Of a stretch of 6,487 bases of DNA, positions 1-5,304 are shown one piece after another. The position numbers and the translations under genes were made by a program. The notes under the pieces were generated by a model, which had not been told where the DNA came from, did not search any database, and saw only the letters and a list, made by a program, of their open reading frames with translations. This stretch comes from Thermoleophilaceae bacterium (GTDB lineage: Bacteria; Actinomycetota; Thermoleophilia; Solirubrobacterales; Thermoleophilaceae). The stretch lies in the NCBI GenBank assembly GCA_013695885.1, contig JACCZP010000101.1:1-6487 (forward strand). The letters are read 5' to 3'. The stretch's first letter is position 1. Every line of letters starts with the position of its first letter.

Positions 1-184
1 GCCTGACGTCCATCTGGTCCACCGTCGTCGTCAAGCGCCGCGGCCCCCACCACTGGGGTATCAGCTCGGGATCGGTGTAGGCGGCGAACACGCGGTCGCG
101 TGGCGCGTCGAGCACGCGCTCGCTGACGATCTGGCGGTCGGACGGCGTTGTCATCTTCGTGGTCTTCTGCTGGTCCTCGGTCAT
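1..184 (-). CDS. SRPBCC/AHSA1 family protein, N-terminal part (runs off the left edge)
   Basis: Sixty-one codons are visible from an ATG at 184-182; the rest lies outside the window. The visible protein has a polar tail of about 18 residues, then the opening strand and helix of an AHSA1-like SRPBCC (START-superfamily) domain: ERVLDAPRDRVFAAYTDPEL, then the hallmark QWWGP at residues 44-48 and TTTVDQMDVR. These cup-shaped domains bind hydrophobic ligands. Members coded next to ArsR regulators are common and mostly uncharacterised, so no ligand is proposed. The start is supported by AAGGAG (192-197) seven bases upstream and by the ATGA overlap with the stop of the ArsR-like remnant (181-183). 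A second ATG ten codons downstream is less likely because it lacks that overlap. Family assignment is confident; function is not. Confidence 0.85.
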   Translation of the reverse strand, partial: MTEDQQKTTKMTTPSDRQIVSERVLDAPRDRVFAAYTDPELIPQWWGPRRLTTTVDQMDVR

Positions 185-318
185 CGTGACTCTCCTTCGG
201 TTCGTTCGAGGAGCTCCCCGAGCCGATCGAGACGAGCGTCCAGCATGTGCTGGTAGGTCTCGATCCATCGCCGGGCGTCCTCCAGGTGTCGCGGGCCGAG
301 GCTGCACCGGCGCGTCTG
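181..318 (-). pseudogene. C-terminal remnant of an ArsR-like transcriptional regulator
   Basis: About 45 codons read leftward, ending with TGA at 183-181, resemble the C-terminal tail of the ArsR-family regulators normally paired with SRPBCC/AHSA1 genes: TRRCSLGPRHLEDARRWIET, then YQHMLDARLDRLGELLERTE. The usual form is a strand, then a W-x-x-x-Y helix and a long helix ending the protein. The N-terminal winged helix-turn-helix of about 70 residues is missing. The open frame continues to about 381, but residues before the TRRC segment look unrelated, and no frame upstream shows an LADPTRR-type HTH start. The two hairpin repeats begin at 358, where the missing half should be, so a rearrangement or deletion associated with them is plausible. 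The stop overlaps the SRPBCC start, so the original pair was translationally coupled. A very divergent intact small protein cannot be excluded. Confidence 0.6.
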
Positions 319-357
319 CCACGGCGCGGGTGGCCAGTGGCCCGCGAGGGACCACCA

Positions 358-477
358 TGCAGAACCCCTGCCTCGTCGCACCTATAAGGACGTGGCTGGG
401 GTTATGCAGGCATACGGTGCAGAACCCCTGTCACCCCTCGAACGGCTCGACGTGACCGGGGTTATGCACGTCTGGGC
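358..477. repeat. Two tandem 60-bp units, each an imperfect hairpin
   Basis: Two units begin with TGCAGAACCCCTG (358-370 and 418-430) and carry GACGTG (389-394, 449-454) followed by GGGGTTATGCA (398-408, 458-468). The period is exactly 60 bp. Within each unit the arms are inverted repeats of 11 positions with one mismatch (G362/A404 and G422/A464), kept in both copies. Pairing extends inward beyond an unpaired position: 370-372 with 394-396 and 374-377 with 389-392 in unit 1; 430-434 with 452-456 in unit 2. The pair C371-G395 is replaced by T431-A455, a compensatory change. The loops differ completely. Conserved arms with variable loops suggest a REP/MITE-like extragenic palindrome or a structured RNA element. 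The family is not recognised. Confidence 0.75.
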
Positions 478-528
478 CCTACCGATCCCGCGCGGTCAGC
501 CCAGGCGCTGTCCTGGAACCACGCGGAC

Positions 529-586
529 GGCCGGGCGGTGCCCCCATCCGCGGAACCTCGCGGGAAAGGCCGGGCGGTCCCCCCAT
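529..586. repeat. 19-bp direct repeat pair, 39 bp apart
   Basis: GGCCGGGCGGTGCCCCCAT at 529-547 recurs at 568-586 with one difference (G540 versus C579). Both copies are followed closely by a CCGCG segment (548-552 and 588-592). They lie just downstream of the rhodanese stop in its reading direction. Two copies are too few to name a repeat family; they could be the product of a local duplication. Confidence 0.6.
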
Positions 587-595
587 TCCGCGAGG
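556..595 (-). terminator. Possible transcription terminator hairpin after the rhodanese gene
   Basis: CCTCGCGG (556-563) pairs with CCGCGAGG (588-595). The stem extends by a G-T wobble and one A-T pair (564-565 with 586-587), leaving a 20-base loop. It begins five bases beyond the rhodanese stop codon on the leftward strand. There is no T-run, and the loop contains one of the direct repeats, so this may be only a by-product of repeated GC-rich sequence. It is a weak call. Confidence 0.3.
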
Positions 596-599
596 GCGA

Positions 600-1451
600 C
601 TAGACCGTGTCGTTCTGGACCGGCACGGCCACGAGCGAGCCCCATTCGGTCCACGAGCCGTCGTAGTTGCGCACGTTCTGCTCGCCGAGCAGCTCGTGGA
701 GCACGAACCAGGTGTGGGCCGAGCGCTCGCCGATGCGGCAGTAGGCGATGATCTCGCCGCCGTCGCCGCCGATCACGCCCTTGCCCTCGTAGAGCTCGCG
801 GAGGTCATCGGCGGACTTGAACGTGCCGTCCTCCTGCACCGCCTGGGCCCAGGGGACCGACGCCGCGCCGGGAATGTGGCCGGCGCGCTGCGCGCCCTCC
901 TGCTCGTAGCCCGCCATCGCCATCAGCTCGCCGGAGAACTCCTGGGGTGACCGGACGTCGACGAGCGACGTGCCGGAGTCGAGCGCGCTGAGGACCTCGT
1001 CGCGACGTGCGCGGATCGAGTCGTCACCCGGCTTGGCCTCGAAGCTCGCGGCCTGGTGCGAAGGCGCGTCGGTCGTGGTCGGCCTGTCCTCGGAGATCCA
1101 CTTCTCGCGCGGACCGTTCATCAGCTTGACCTTCTGGTGGCCGTAGTAGCGCAGGTACCAGTAGGTGTAGGCGGCGAACCAGTTGTTGCGGTCGCCGTAG
1201 AGCACGATCGTGTGCTCGTTGGAGATCCCGCGCGAGCCGAACAGGGCGCCGAAGTCCTCCGGCCCGAGGAAGTCGCGGCGGACCTGGTCCTGCAGGTCCT
1301 TCTTCCAGTCGAAGCCGATCGCCCCGGGGATGTGGGCCTCGGCGTACAGGGCGGGGTTCTCGTCGACCTCGACGATGCGGATCGAGTCATCGTCCAGATG
1401 GTCCTCGACCCACTGGGTATCGACCAGGGCGTCGGTGGCGTAATCGGCCAC
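600..1451 (-). CDS. sseA: Two-domain rhodanese: thiosulfate/3-mercaptopyruvate sulfurtransferase (SseA type)
   Basis: The protein is 283 residues, the normal length for the tandem-rhodanese family, which moves a sulfane sulfur from thiosulfate or 3-mercaptopyruvate onto a catalytic cysteine and then to an acceptor such as cyanide or a thiol. It is expected in the cytoplasm; no signal peptide is seen. The N-terminal domain (about 8-125) keeps the fold motifs AHIPGAIGFDW (39-49) and LYGDRNNWFAAY (84-95) but has no cysteine at the active loop, so it is the usual inactive domain. The C-terminal domain (about 148-275) has LVDVRSPQEF (163-172), GHIPGAASVPW (191-201) and the active loop CRIGERS with Cys238. 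NYDGSWTEWG (262-271) is the typical closing motif. The start is GTG at 1451-1449, six bases after a perfect GGAGGTGA. It is transcribed alone, divergent from the ATP-grasp operon. Thiosulfate versus mercaptopyruvate preference cannot be read from the loop. Confidence 0.93.
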   Translation of the reverse strand: MADYATDALVDTQWVEDHLDDDSIRIVEVDENPALYAEAHIPGAIGFDWKKDLQDQVRRDFLGPEDFGALFGSRGISNEHTIVLYGDRNNWFAAYTYWYLRYYGHQKVKLMNGPREKWISEDRPTTTDAPSHQAASFEAKPGDDSIRARRDEVLSALDSGTSLVDVRSPQEFSGELMAMAGYEQEGAQRAGHIPGAASVPWAQAVQEDGTFKSADDLRELYEGKGVIGGDGGEIIAYCRIGERSAHTWFVLHELLGEQNVRNYDGSWTEWGSLVAVPVQNDTV

Positions 1452-1457
1452 TGCGCG

Positions 1458-1465
1458 TCACCTCC
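1458..1465 (-). promoter_or_regulatory. Perfect Shine-Dalgarno sequence of the rhodanese gene
   Basis: Read leftward this is GGAGGTGA, fully complementary to the 3' end of 16S rRNA, six bases before the GTG start at 1451. It fixes the start and predicts strong initiation. The operon in the opposite direction has no comparable site at its first gene. Confidence 0.85.
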
Positions 1466-1608
1466 GTTTGTAATTCCTAGAAAGTCAGTACGGGTTTCGG
1501 GGATTAGTAGCAGGTGGAAGTCGCCGGGCCCGCACCCAGTGCCGAGGGCAGGGCACGCGCTGTCTCTCGCCGCGCGCAGCCCGCCCCCCGGCTCCTAAGC
1601 TCCTCGCG
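1466..1608. promoter_or_regulatory. Divergent intergenic region between rhodanese and ATP-grasp operon
   Basis: This spacer must hold the promoter of the leftward rhodanese gene and probably that of the rightward operon. The part near the rhodanese (about 1467-1515) is clearly richer in A/T than anything else nearby, as expected for a promoter, but no convincing -35/-10 pair can be named. The part near the ATP-grasp gene is very GC-rich and contains a weak GTGCC/GGCAC hairpin (1539-1556). Confidence 0.5.
1596..1601 (+). promoter_or_regulatory. Possible -10 element (TAAGCT) of a leaderless promoter
   Basis: TAAGCT fits the actinobacterial TANNNT -10 consensus and lies seven bases before the GTG start at 1609. 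That is the spacing expected if transcription begins at the start codon itself. No Shine-Dalgarno sequence precedes this GTG, which agrees with a leaderless mRNA. No -35 match is seen, so the call rests on spacing and a six-base motif only. Confidence 0.35.
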
Positions 1609-3042
1609 GTGAGCGCCCTGCGCCAGAAGGCCGCGGCCTCCTCGCTCGAGGCCTACGACTTCGACCCGGCGTTCTTCGACGAGGCCTTCGAGGGCCCGGG
1701 GACCCCACGTCCCCACTACGCCGACGTTCTCCCGCCCCTGGCGCGGTCCGACCTCGGGGCCCTCGCCGAGGACGTCCGCCGCTCGGTCGACTCGCGGGGC
1801 GTGCGGTTCCGGGCGGGCGATCGTGACGAGCCGTTCGTGGTCGACCCCGTGCCCCGCATCTTCGAGGCCGCCGAGTGGGCGCTGCTCGAGGCCGGCCTCG
1901 AGCAGCGCGTGCGGGCGCTCAACGCCTTCGTCGCCGACGTCCACGCAGATGCCCGGATCGTCTCGGCCGGCCGGGTGCCCGAGCGCCTGCTCGAGGGCGC
2001 CGAGCACCAAGAGGCCGACATGGCGGGGATCGACCTCGCCGGCGTCCCCCACGCCGGAGTGGCCGGGCTCGACGTCGTCAGGGGCGCCGACGGTCGCCTG
2101 ATGGTCCTCGAGGACAACATGCGCACCCCTTCGGGCATGCTCTACGCCGAGGCTGCGCTCGAGGCGGTCGACGAGAGCCTCGAGGTCGACGTCGAGAGCC
2201 GGCGGCTGGGCGCCTTCCGCTGGACCATGCTCGCCGACGTCCTGAGCCAGGCCGCCCCAGACGGCGTCTCCGACCCGTCGATCGCCCTCCTCTCCGACGG
2301 CCCCGGGAACTCGGCGTGGTGGGAGCACGAGACCATCGCCCGGAGGCTCGACATCCCGATCGTCACGCTCGCGGACCTTCAGGTGCGCAACGGTCGGCTG
2401 CAAGCCTGGATCGACGGCCGCTCGCGCGCGCTCGACGTGGTCTACCGCCGAACCGACGAGGATCGCCTGCGCGACGAGCGCGGCCGACCGACCGCGATGG
2501 CCGAGGCCCTGCTCGAGCCAATCGCCTGCGGTCACCTCGCCTGCGTGAACGCCTTCGGCTCGGGCGTCGCCGACGACAAGCTGGTGCACGCCTACGCCGA
2601 GGACATCGTCCGCTTCTATCTCGACGAGGAGCCGCTCGTACCGTCGGTGCCCACCTACGACCTGGCCGAGTCGGAGACCCGTGTGGACTGCCTCGCCCGC
2701 CTCGACGAACTGGTGGTCAAGCCCCGCGTCGGCCACGGCGGCCACGGCGTGGTGATCGGCCCACACTCCGACCCGGAGGAGCTCGATCGTCTCGGGGGAG
2801 CCATCGAGGACGCGCCGGAGCGCTTCGTCGCCCAGGACACCGTCCAGCTCTCCCGCCACCCGACCGTGTGCGACGGCGAGCTGGCGCCCCGCCACGTGGA
2901 CCTTCGCCCCTTCGTGCTGAGCGACCGCGAACGGGTCTCCGCGGTGCCCGGTGGCCTCACACGGGTGGCGTTCACGCCGGGCTCGCTCGTGGTCAACTCC
3001 TCCCAGGCCGGCGGCGGCAAGGCGACATGGGTGCTCGAGTGA
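1609..3042 (+). CDS. Circularly permuted type 2 ATP-grasp protein (COG2308 family)
   Basis: The 477-residue protein is a near full-length circularly permuted ATP-grasp ligase-like enzyme (DUF404/DUF407 region). ATP-grasp enzymes activate a carboxylate as acyl phosphate and join it to an amine or thiol; the substrates of this family are unknown. Family signatures appear in order: GTPRPHY (31-37), VLEDNMRTPSGMLY (166-179), a Rossmann-like stretch IALLSDGPGNSAWWEHE (225-241), NAFGSGVADDK (314-324), VVKPRVGHGGHG (369-380, with Lys371 as probable nucleotide contact), PRHVDLRPFVL (427-437), PGGLTRVA (447-454) and NSSQAGGGKATWVL at the end. The GTG start at 1609 gives the usual N-terminus. In other genomes the family is often coded with an alpha-E protein and a transglutaminase; neither is seen here, and an amidase and a GCS2 ligase follow instead. 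It is the first gene of the run and overlaps the next by GTGA. Confidence 0.93.
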   Translation: MSALRQKAAASSLEAYDFDPAFFDEAFEGPGTPRPHYADVLPPLARSDLGALAEDVRRSVDSRGVRFRAGDRDEPFVVDPVPRIFEAAEWALLEAGLEQRVRALNAFVADVHADARIVSAGRVPERLLEGAEHQEADMAGIDLAGVPHAGVAGLDVVRGADGRLMVLEDNMRTPSGMLYAEAALEAVDESLEVDVESRRLGAFRWTMLADVLSQAAPDGVSDPSIALLSDGPGNSAWWEHETIARRLDIPIVTLADLQVRNGRLQAWIDGRSRALDVVYRRTDEDRLRDERGRPTAMAEALLEPIACGHLACVNAFGSGVADDKLVHAYAEDIVRFYLDEEPLVPSVPTYDLAESETRVDCLARLDELVVKPRVGHGGHGVVIGPHSDPEELDRLGGAIEDAPERFVAQDTVQLSRHPTVCDGELAPRHVDLRPFVLSDRERVSAVPGGLTRVAFTPGSLVVNSSQAGGGKATWVLE

Positions 3043-3812
3043 GGGGAAGCGACCGGCCGCTGATCGGCGTCTCCACCTCCGAGCTGCGCGAGCAGGTGGC
3101 GCAGCGCCCACAGGGCGAGCCGCCCCGGCGCGAGATGGCGCTGGGCATCAAGTACCTGCGCGCGATCGAGGCGGCGGGAGGGCTGCCGGTGGTCATGCCG
3201 CCCCTCGAGGCGCAGGCCATCGACCCCCTCGTCGAGCGCCTGTCGGGGATATGCCTGTCCGGGGGGCCCGACCTGAGCTCGGAGAGCTACGGGGCGAAGC
3301 CCCACCCGCTGCTCGGGCCCACGGAGCCCGAGCTCGACTTCTTCGAGCTGGCCGTGGCTCTCCGCGCGGACGAGCGCGAGATCCCGCTCCTCGCCGTGTG
3401 CCGCGGGTGCCAGACATTGAACGTGGCGCGCGGCGGCAACCTCTACCAGGACCTCCCCGACGAGATCGGCGGGACCGTCCAGCACCGCCAGACCGAGTAC
3501 GACGGCGCGAGCCACGGCGTCGAGATCACCCCGGGCTCCCACCTCTCACGCGCGCTCGGCGTCACGCACGCCCAGGTGAACTCCTTCCACCACCAGGCCG
3601 TGAGGGACCTGGGAGATGGACTGCGCGCGATCGCCTTTGCCGAGGACGGCGTGATCGAGGGGATCGAGGATCCCGACCGGGAGTTCATGCTGGGCGTGCA
3701 GTGGCACGCGGAGGGCATCGCCTCTCAGCCCGAACAGGCGCGGCTGTTCCGCGAGTTCGTCGACGCGGCGCGGCGCCACAGCGCCCCGGGCGCCCGCGTT
3801 CGCGCGGCCTAG
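3039..3812 (+). CDS. Gamma-glutamyl-gamma-aminobutyrate hydrolase family protein (peptidase C26, class I GATase-like)
   Basis: The 257-residue protein has the class I glutamine amidotransferase fold used as a free-standing amidase, as in PuuD, which cleaves gamma-glutamyl-GABA. Visible motifs are RPLIGVSTSE (6-15), LSGGPDL (73-79, the oxyanion-side loop), the nucleophile elbow AVCRGCQTLNVARGG (119-133) with catalytic Cys121, NSFHHQAV (181-188), and GVQWHAE (219-225) supplying His223 and Glu225. The triad therefore looks intact. No synthetase domain is fused, so it should hydrolyse a gamma-glutamyl amide rather than deliver ammonia within the same chain. The chosen GTG at 3039 overlaps the ATP-grasp stop by four bases; an in-frame ATG at 3027 would add four residues and is also possible. 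Lying between two predicted amide ligases, it probably trims or recycles their product; the true substrate is unknown. Confidence 0.92.
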   Translation: MRGSDRPLIGVSTSELREQVAQRPQGEPPRREMALGIKYLRAIEAAGGLPVVMPPLEAQAIDPLVERLSGICLSGGPDLSSESYGAKPHPLLGPTEPELDFFELAVALRADEREIPLLAVCRGCQTLNVARGGNLYQDLPDEIGGTVQHRQTEYDGASHGVEITPGSHLSRALGVTHAQVNSFHHQAVRDLGDGLRAIAFAEDGVIEGIEDPDREFMLGVQWHAEGIASQPEQARLFREFVDAARRHSAPGARVRAA

Positions 3813-3817
3813 CCCCG

Positions 3818-4984
3818 ATGGCCATCAGGGAGGGCGCGCTCTGGGCGCGCTGGAACACCGATCAGGAGTGGGCCTACACGGTCGGCATCGAGGAGGAGAT
3901 CATGCTCCTCGACCCCACCGACTGGATGCTCGCCCACCGCATCGAGTCGGTAATGCCGCGCCTGTCGGGCGCCCTGCGCGAGCACGTGACCGCCGAGACG
4001 CACTCCTCTGCGCTCGAGCTCGCCACCGGCGTGCACGAGAGCGTCCCGAGCGCCATCCGCGAGCTGTCCGGCCTGCGAACGAACCTCGAGGTGGAGCTCG
4101 AGCCCATGGCCCTGCGGGCCGCCAGCTCGGCCACGCATCCGTTCGCGGTGTGGCAGGACATCGTGATCTCCGAGGACGAGCGCTTCCAGGAGCTCTACGG
4201 CTCGATGCGGGAGCTGGCCCGCCGCGAGCCCACCTTCGCCCTGCACGTGCACGTCGGGGTGCCCAACCCCGAGGCGGCGATCCGCCTTCACAACCGGATG
4301 CGCTGCCATCTGGCGCTGCTGCTGGCCCTGTCGGTGAACTCGCCGTTCTGGCAGGGACGCGACACCGGTCTCGCGTCGGCGCGCACGCCGCTCTTCCAGG
4401 CCTTTCCGCGAGTGGGCACCCCGCGCGCCTTCGACGACTACGCCGCCTACGTCGAGGCGGTGGACATGCTGATCCGCTACGAGGCCTTCTCCGATCCCTC
4501 GTACCTGTGGTGGGACGTCCGTCCCCAGCCGCGCTTCGGCACCGTCGAGATCAGGATCATGGACGCCCAGACCACGGTTGAGGGAACGGCTGCGCTCGTC
4601 GCGCTCATCCAGTCGCTAGCCCGGCTCGAGGTGGAGGAGGGCTTCGTATCCGAGGCGTCGATCGACCGTGCCGAGGTGCTCGAGGAGAACCGCTTCCTCG
4701 CCGCCCGGGACGGGATGCACGCGCGCCTGATCGATCCGGCCGGCGAGCGGCGCGTGGCCGCTCGAGAGCTGCTGGACGAGCTGCTCGAGGTATGCCGTCC
4801 CCACGCCGAGGTGCTCGGATGCGAGACCGAGCTGGCCTCGGCGCGAGCGCTCGGCGCCAGCTCGGGGGCCGACCGCCAGATCGAGGTGCACGACCGGGCG
4901 GGGGGATTGCCGCCGCTCGTCTGCGCGCTCGCCGAGATCTTCGCGCCGGCCGCCGACGCCTCCGTTCGCCTCGACGCGGGCTAA
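3818..4984 (+). CDS. GCS2/YbdK-type carboxylate-amine ligase (glutamate-cysteine ligase family 2)
   Basis: The 388-residue protein matches the usual length of the YbdK/GCS2 family, ATP-dependent ligases of the glutamine-synthetase-like fold; some members join glutamate to cysteine through the gamma carboxyl. Diagnostic segments are VGIEEEIMLLDP (22-33, acidic metal-binding strand), HVHVGVPNPEAAIR (143-156), LALSVNSPFWQGRDTGLASA (169-188), WWDVRPQPRFGTVEIRIMDA (231-250) and a C-terminal ENRFLAARDGMHARLIDP segment (290-307). All are intact, so an active ligase is expected. Whether it makes gamma-glutamylcysteine, as EgtA does for ergothioneine, cannot be decided; no other ergothioneine gene is seen. 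The ATG start lies five bases after the amidase stop, without a clear Shine-Dalgarno sequence, indicating translational coupling. Context suggests that it, the ATP-grasp protein and the amidase act on one pathway. Confidence 0.92.
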   Translation: MAIREGALWARWNTDQEWAYTVGIEEEIMLLDPTDWMLAHRIESVMPRLSGALREHVTAETHSSALELATGVHESVPSAIRELSGLRTNLEVELEPMALRAASSATHPFAVWQDIVISEDERFQELYGSMRELARREPTFALHVHVGVPNPEAAIRLHNRMRCHLALLLALSVNSPFWQGRDTGLASARTPLFQAFPRVGTPRAFDDYAAYVEAVDMLIRYEAFSDPSYLWWDVRPQPRFGTVEIRIMDAQTTVEGTAALVALIQSLARLEVEEGFVSEASIDRAEVLEENRFLAARDGMHARLIDPAGERRVAARELLDELLEVCRPHAEVLGCETELASARALGASSGADRQIEVHDRAGGLPPLVCALAEIFAPAADASVRLDAG

Positions 4985-4995
4985 GGCTCCCCGCC

Positions 4996-5304
4996 GTGGC
5001 CACCGCCGACCTCTCGATCATCCCCATCGGCGGCCCCGACGCGAGCGCCGGCACCTACCTGGCCGAGGTCAAGCGCCGCCTCGAGGCCGACCCCCGCGTG
5101 CGCGCCCGCATGCACGCCACCGGCACCTCTCTCGAGGGCGAGACGGCGGACATCCTCGCCGTGGTGGCCGACATGCACGCCGTCCCCTTCGAGCTCGGCC
5201 TCCCGCGCGTCTACACGATCCTCAAGCTCGACGAGCGCCGTGACAAACCCGGCCAGACGCTCGAGGACAAGGAGCGCTCGCTGGAGGACGGCGGGAAGGC
5301 ATGA
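4996..5304 (+). CDS. MTH1187 family thiamine-binding protein (DUF77/YqgV-like)
   Basis: This is a small cytoplasmic protein of 102 residues with a ferredoxin-like fold, the normal size for the family. Matching segments are ADLSIIPIGG (4-13), the GTSLEGE turn (43-49), ADILAVVADMHAVPFELGLP (51-70) and PRVYTILKLDERRDK (70-84). Characterised relatives bind thiamine or a related pyrimidine and form multimers; they are thought to act in vitamin B1 salvage or sensing rather than catalysis. No thiamine gene or TPP riboswitch is visible, so its partner is unknown. The GTG start at 4996 is eleven bases after the ligase stop, with only a weak TAAGG eight bases upstream. The end overlaps an ATG (5301) by ATGA, tying it to the next gene. 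It may be an operon passenger. Confidence 0.88.
   Translation: MATADLSIIPIGGPDASAGTYLAEVKRRLEADPRVRARMHATGTSLEGETADILAVVADMHAVPFELGLPRVYTILKLDERRDKPGQTLEDKERSLEDGGKA

Larger units (their letters stand above)
319..599. other. Intergenic region without a convincing gene
   Basis: Between the ArsR-like remnant and the rhodanese stop, no frame on either strand encodes a recognisable protein. The open frames present have the arginine- and proline-rich composition typical of chance frames in GC-rich DNA. The region holds the tandem hairpins (358-477), a small CCAGG/CCTGG hairpin (501-516), two 19-bp direct repeats (529-547, 568-586) and a possible terminator hairpin (556-595). Some of it occupies the place where the lost N-terminal half of the ArsR-like gene would be expected. 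Confidence 0.6.

Noticed and set aside
358..477. CRISPR array
   Set aside because: There are only two units, the repeated parts are inverted arms with a mismatch rather than one uniform direct repeat, and no cas gene is present.
501..516. Hairpin CCAGG/CCTGG as a terminator
   Set aside because: A 5-bp stem with a 6-base loop and no T-run is expected by chance in DNA of this composition.
159..751. Rightward open frames across the repeat region and the rhodanese 3' end
   Set aside because: They cross the hairpin repeats, show arginine/proline-rich composition and carry no motif; the part beyond 600 is antisense to the rhodanese gene.
1539..1556. GTGCC/GGCAC hairpin as an operator in the divergent region
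   Set aside because: The stem is only five bases and GC-rich, with no second copy and no known regulator site that it resembles.
1875..3038. Upstream extension of the amidase frame inside the ATP-grasp gene
   Set aside because: The extra residues are arginine/proline-rich noise overlapping the ATP-grasp coding sequence; the family N-terminus begins just after GTG 3039.
1504..3111. Long leftward open frame of 535 codons opposite the ATP-grasp gene
   Set aside because: It mirrors the ATP-grasp gene, has no recognisable motifs, and has the composition of a chance frame caused by G/C-rich third positions. The rightward frame has clear family motifs.
2951..3817. Upstream extension of the GCS2 frame across the amidase gene
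   Set aside because: It overlaps the amidase and has no family similarity; ATG 3818 gives the normal GCS2 N-terminus.
5240..5300. GTG 5240 as start of the acyl-CoA dehydrogenase
   Set aside because: It would overlap the thiamine-binding gene by 65 bases and add an arginine-rich tail unlike acyl-CoA dehydrogenases. It stays a formal alternative because it is the only upstream in-frame start nearby.
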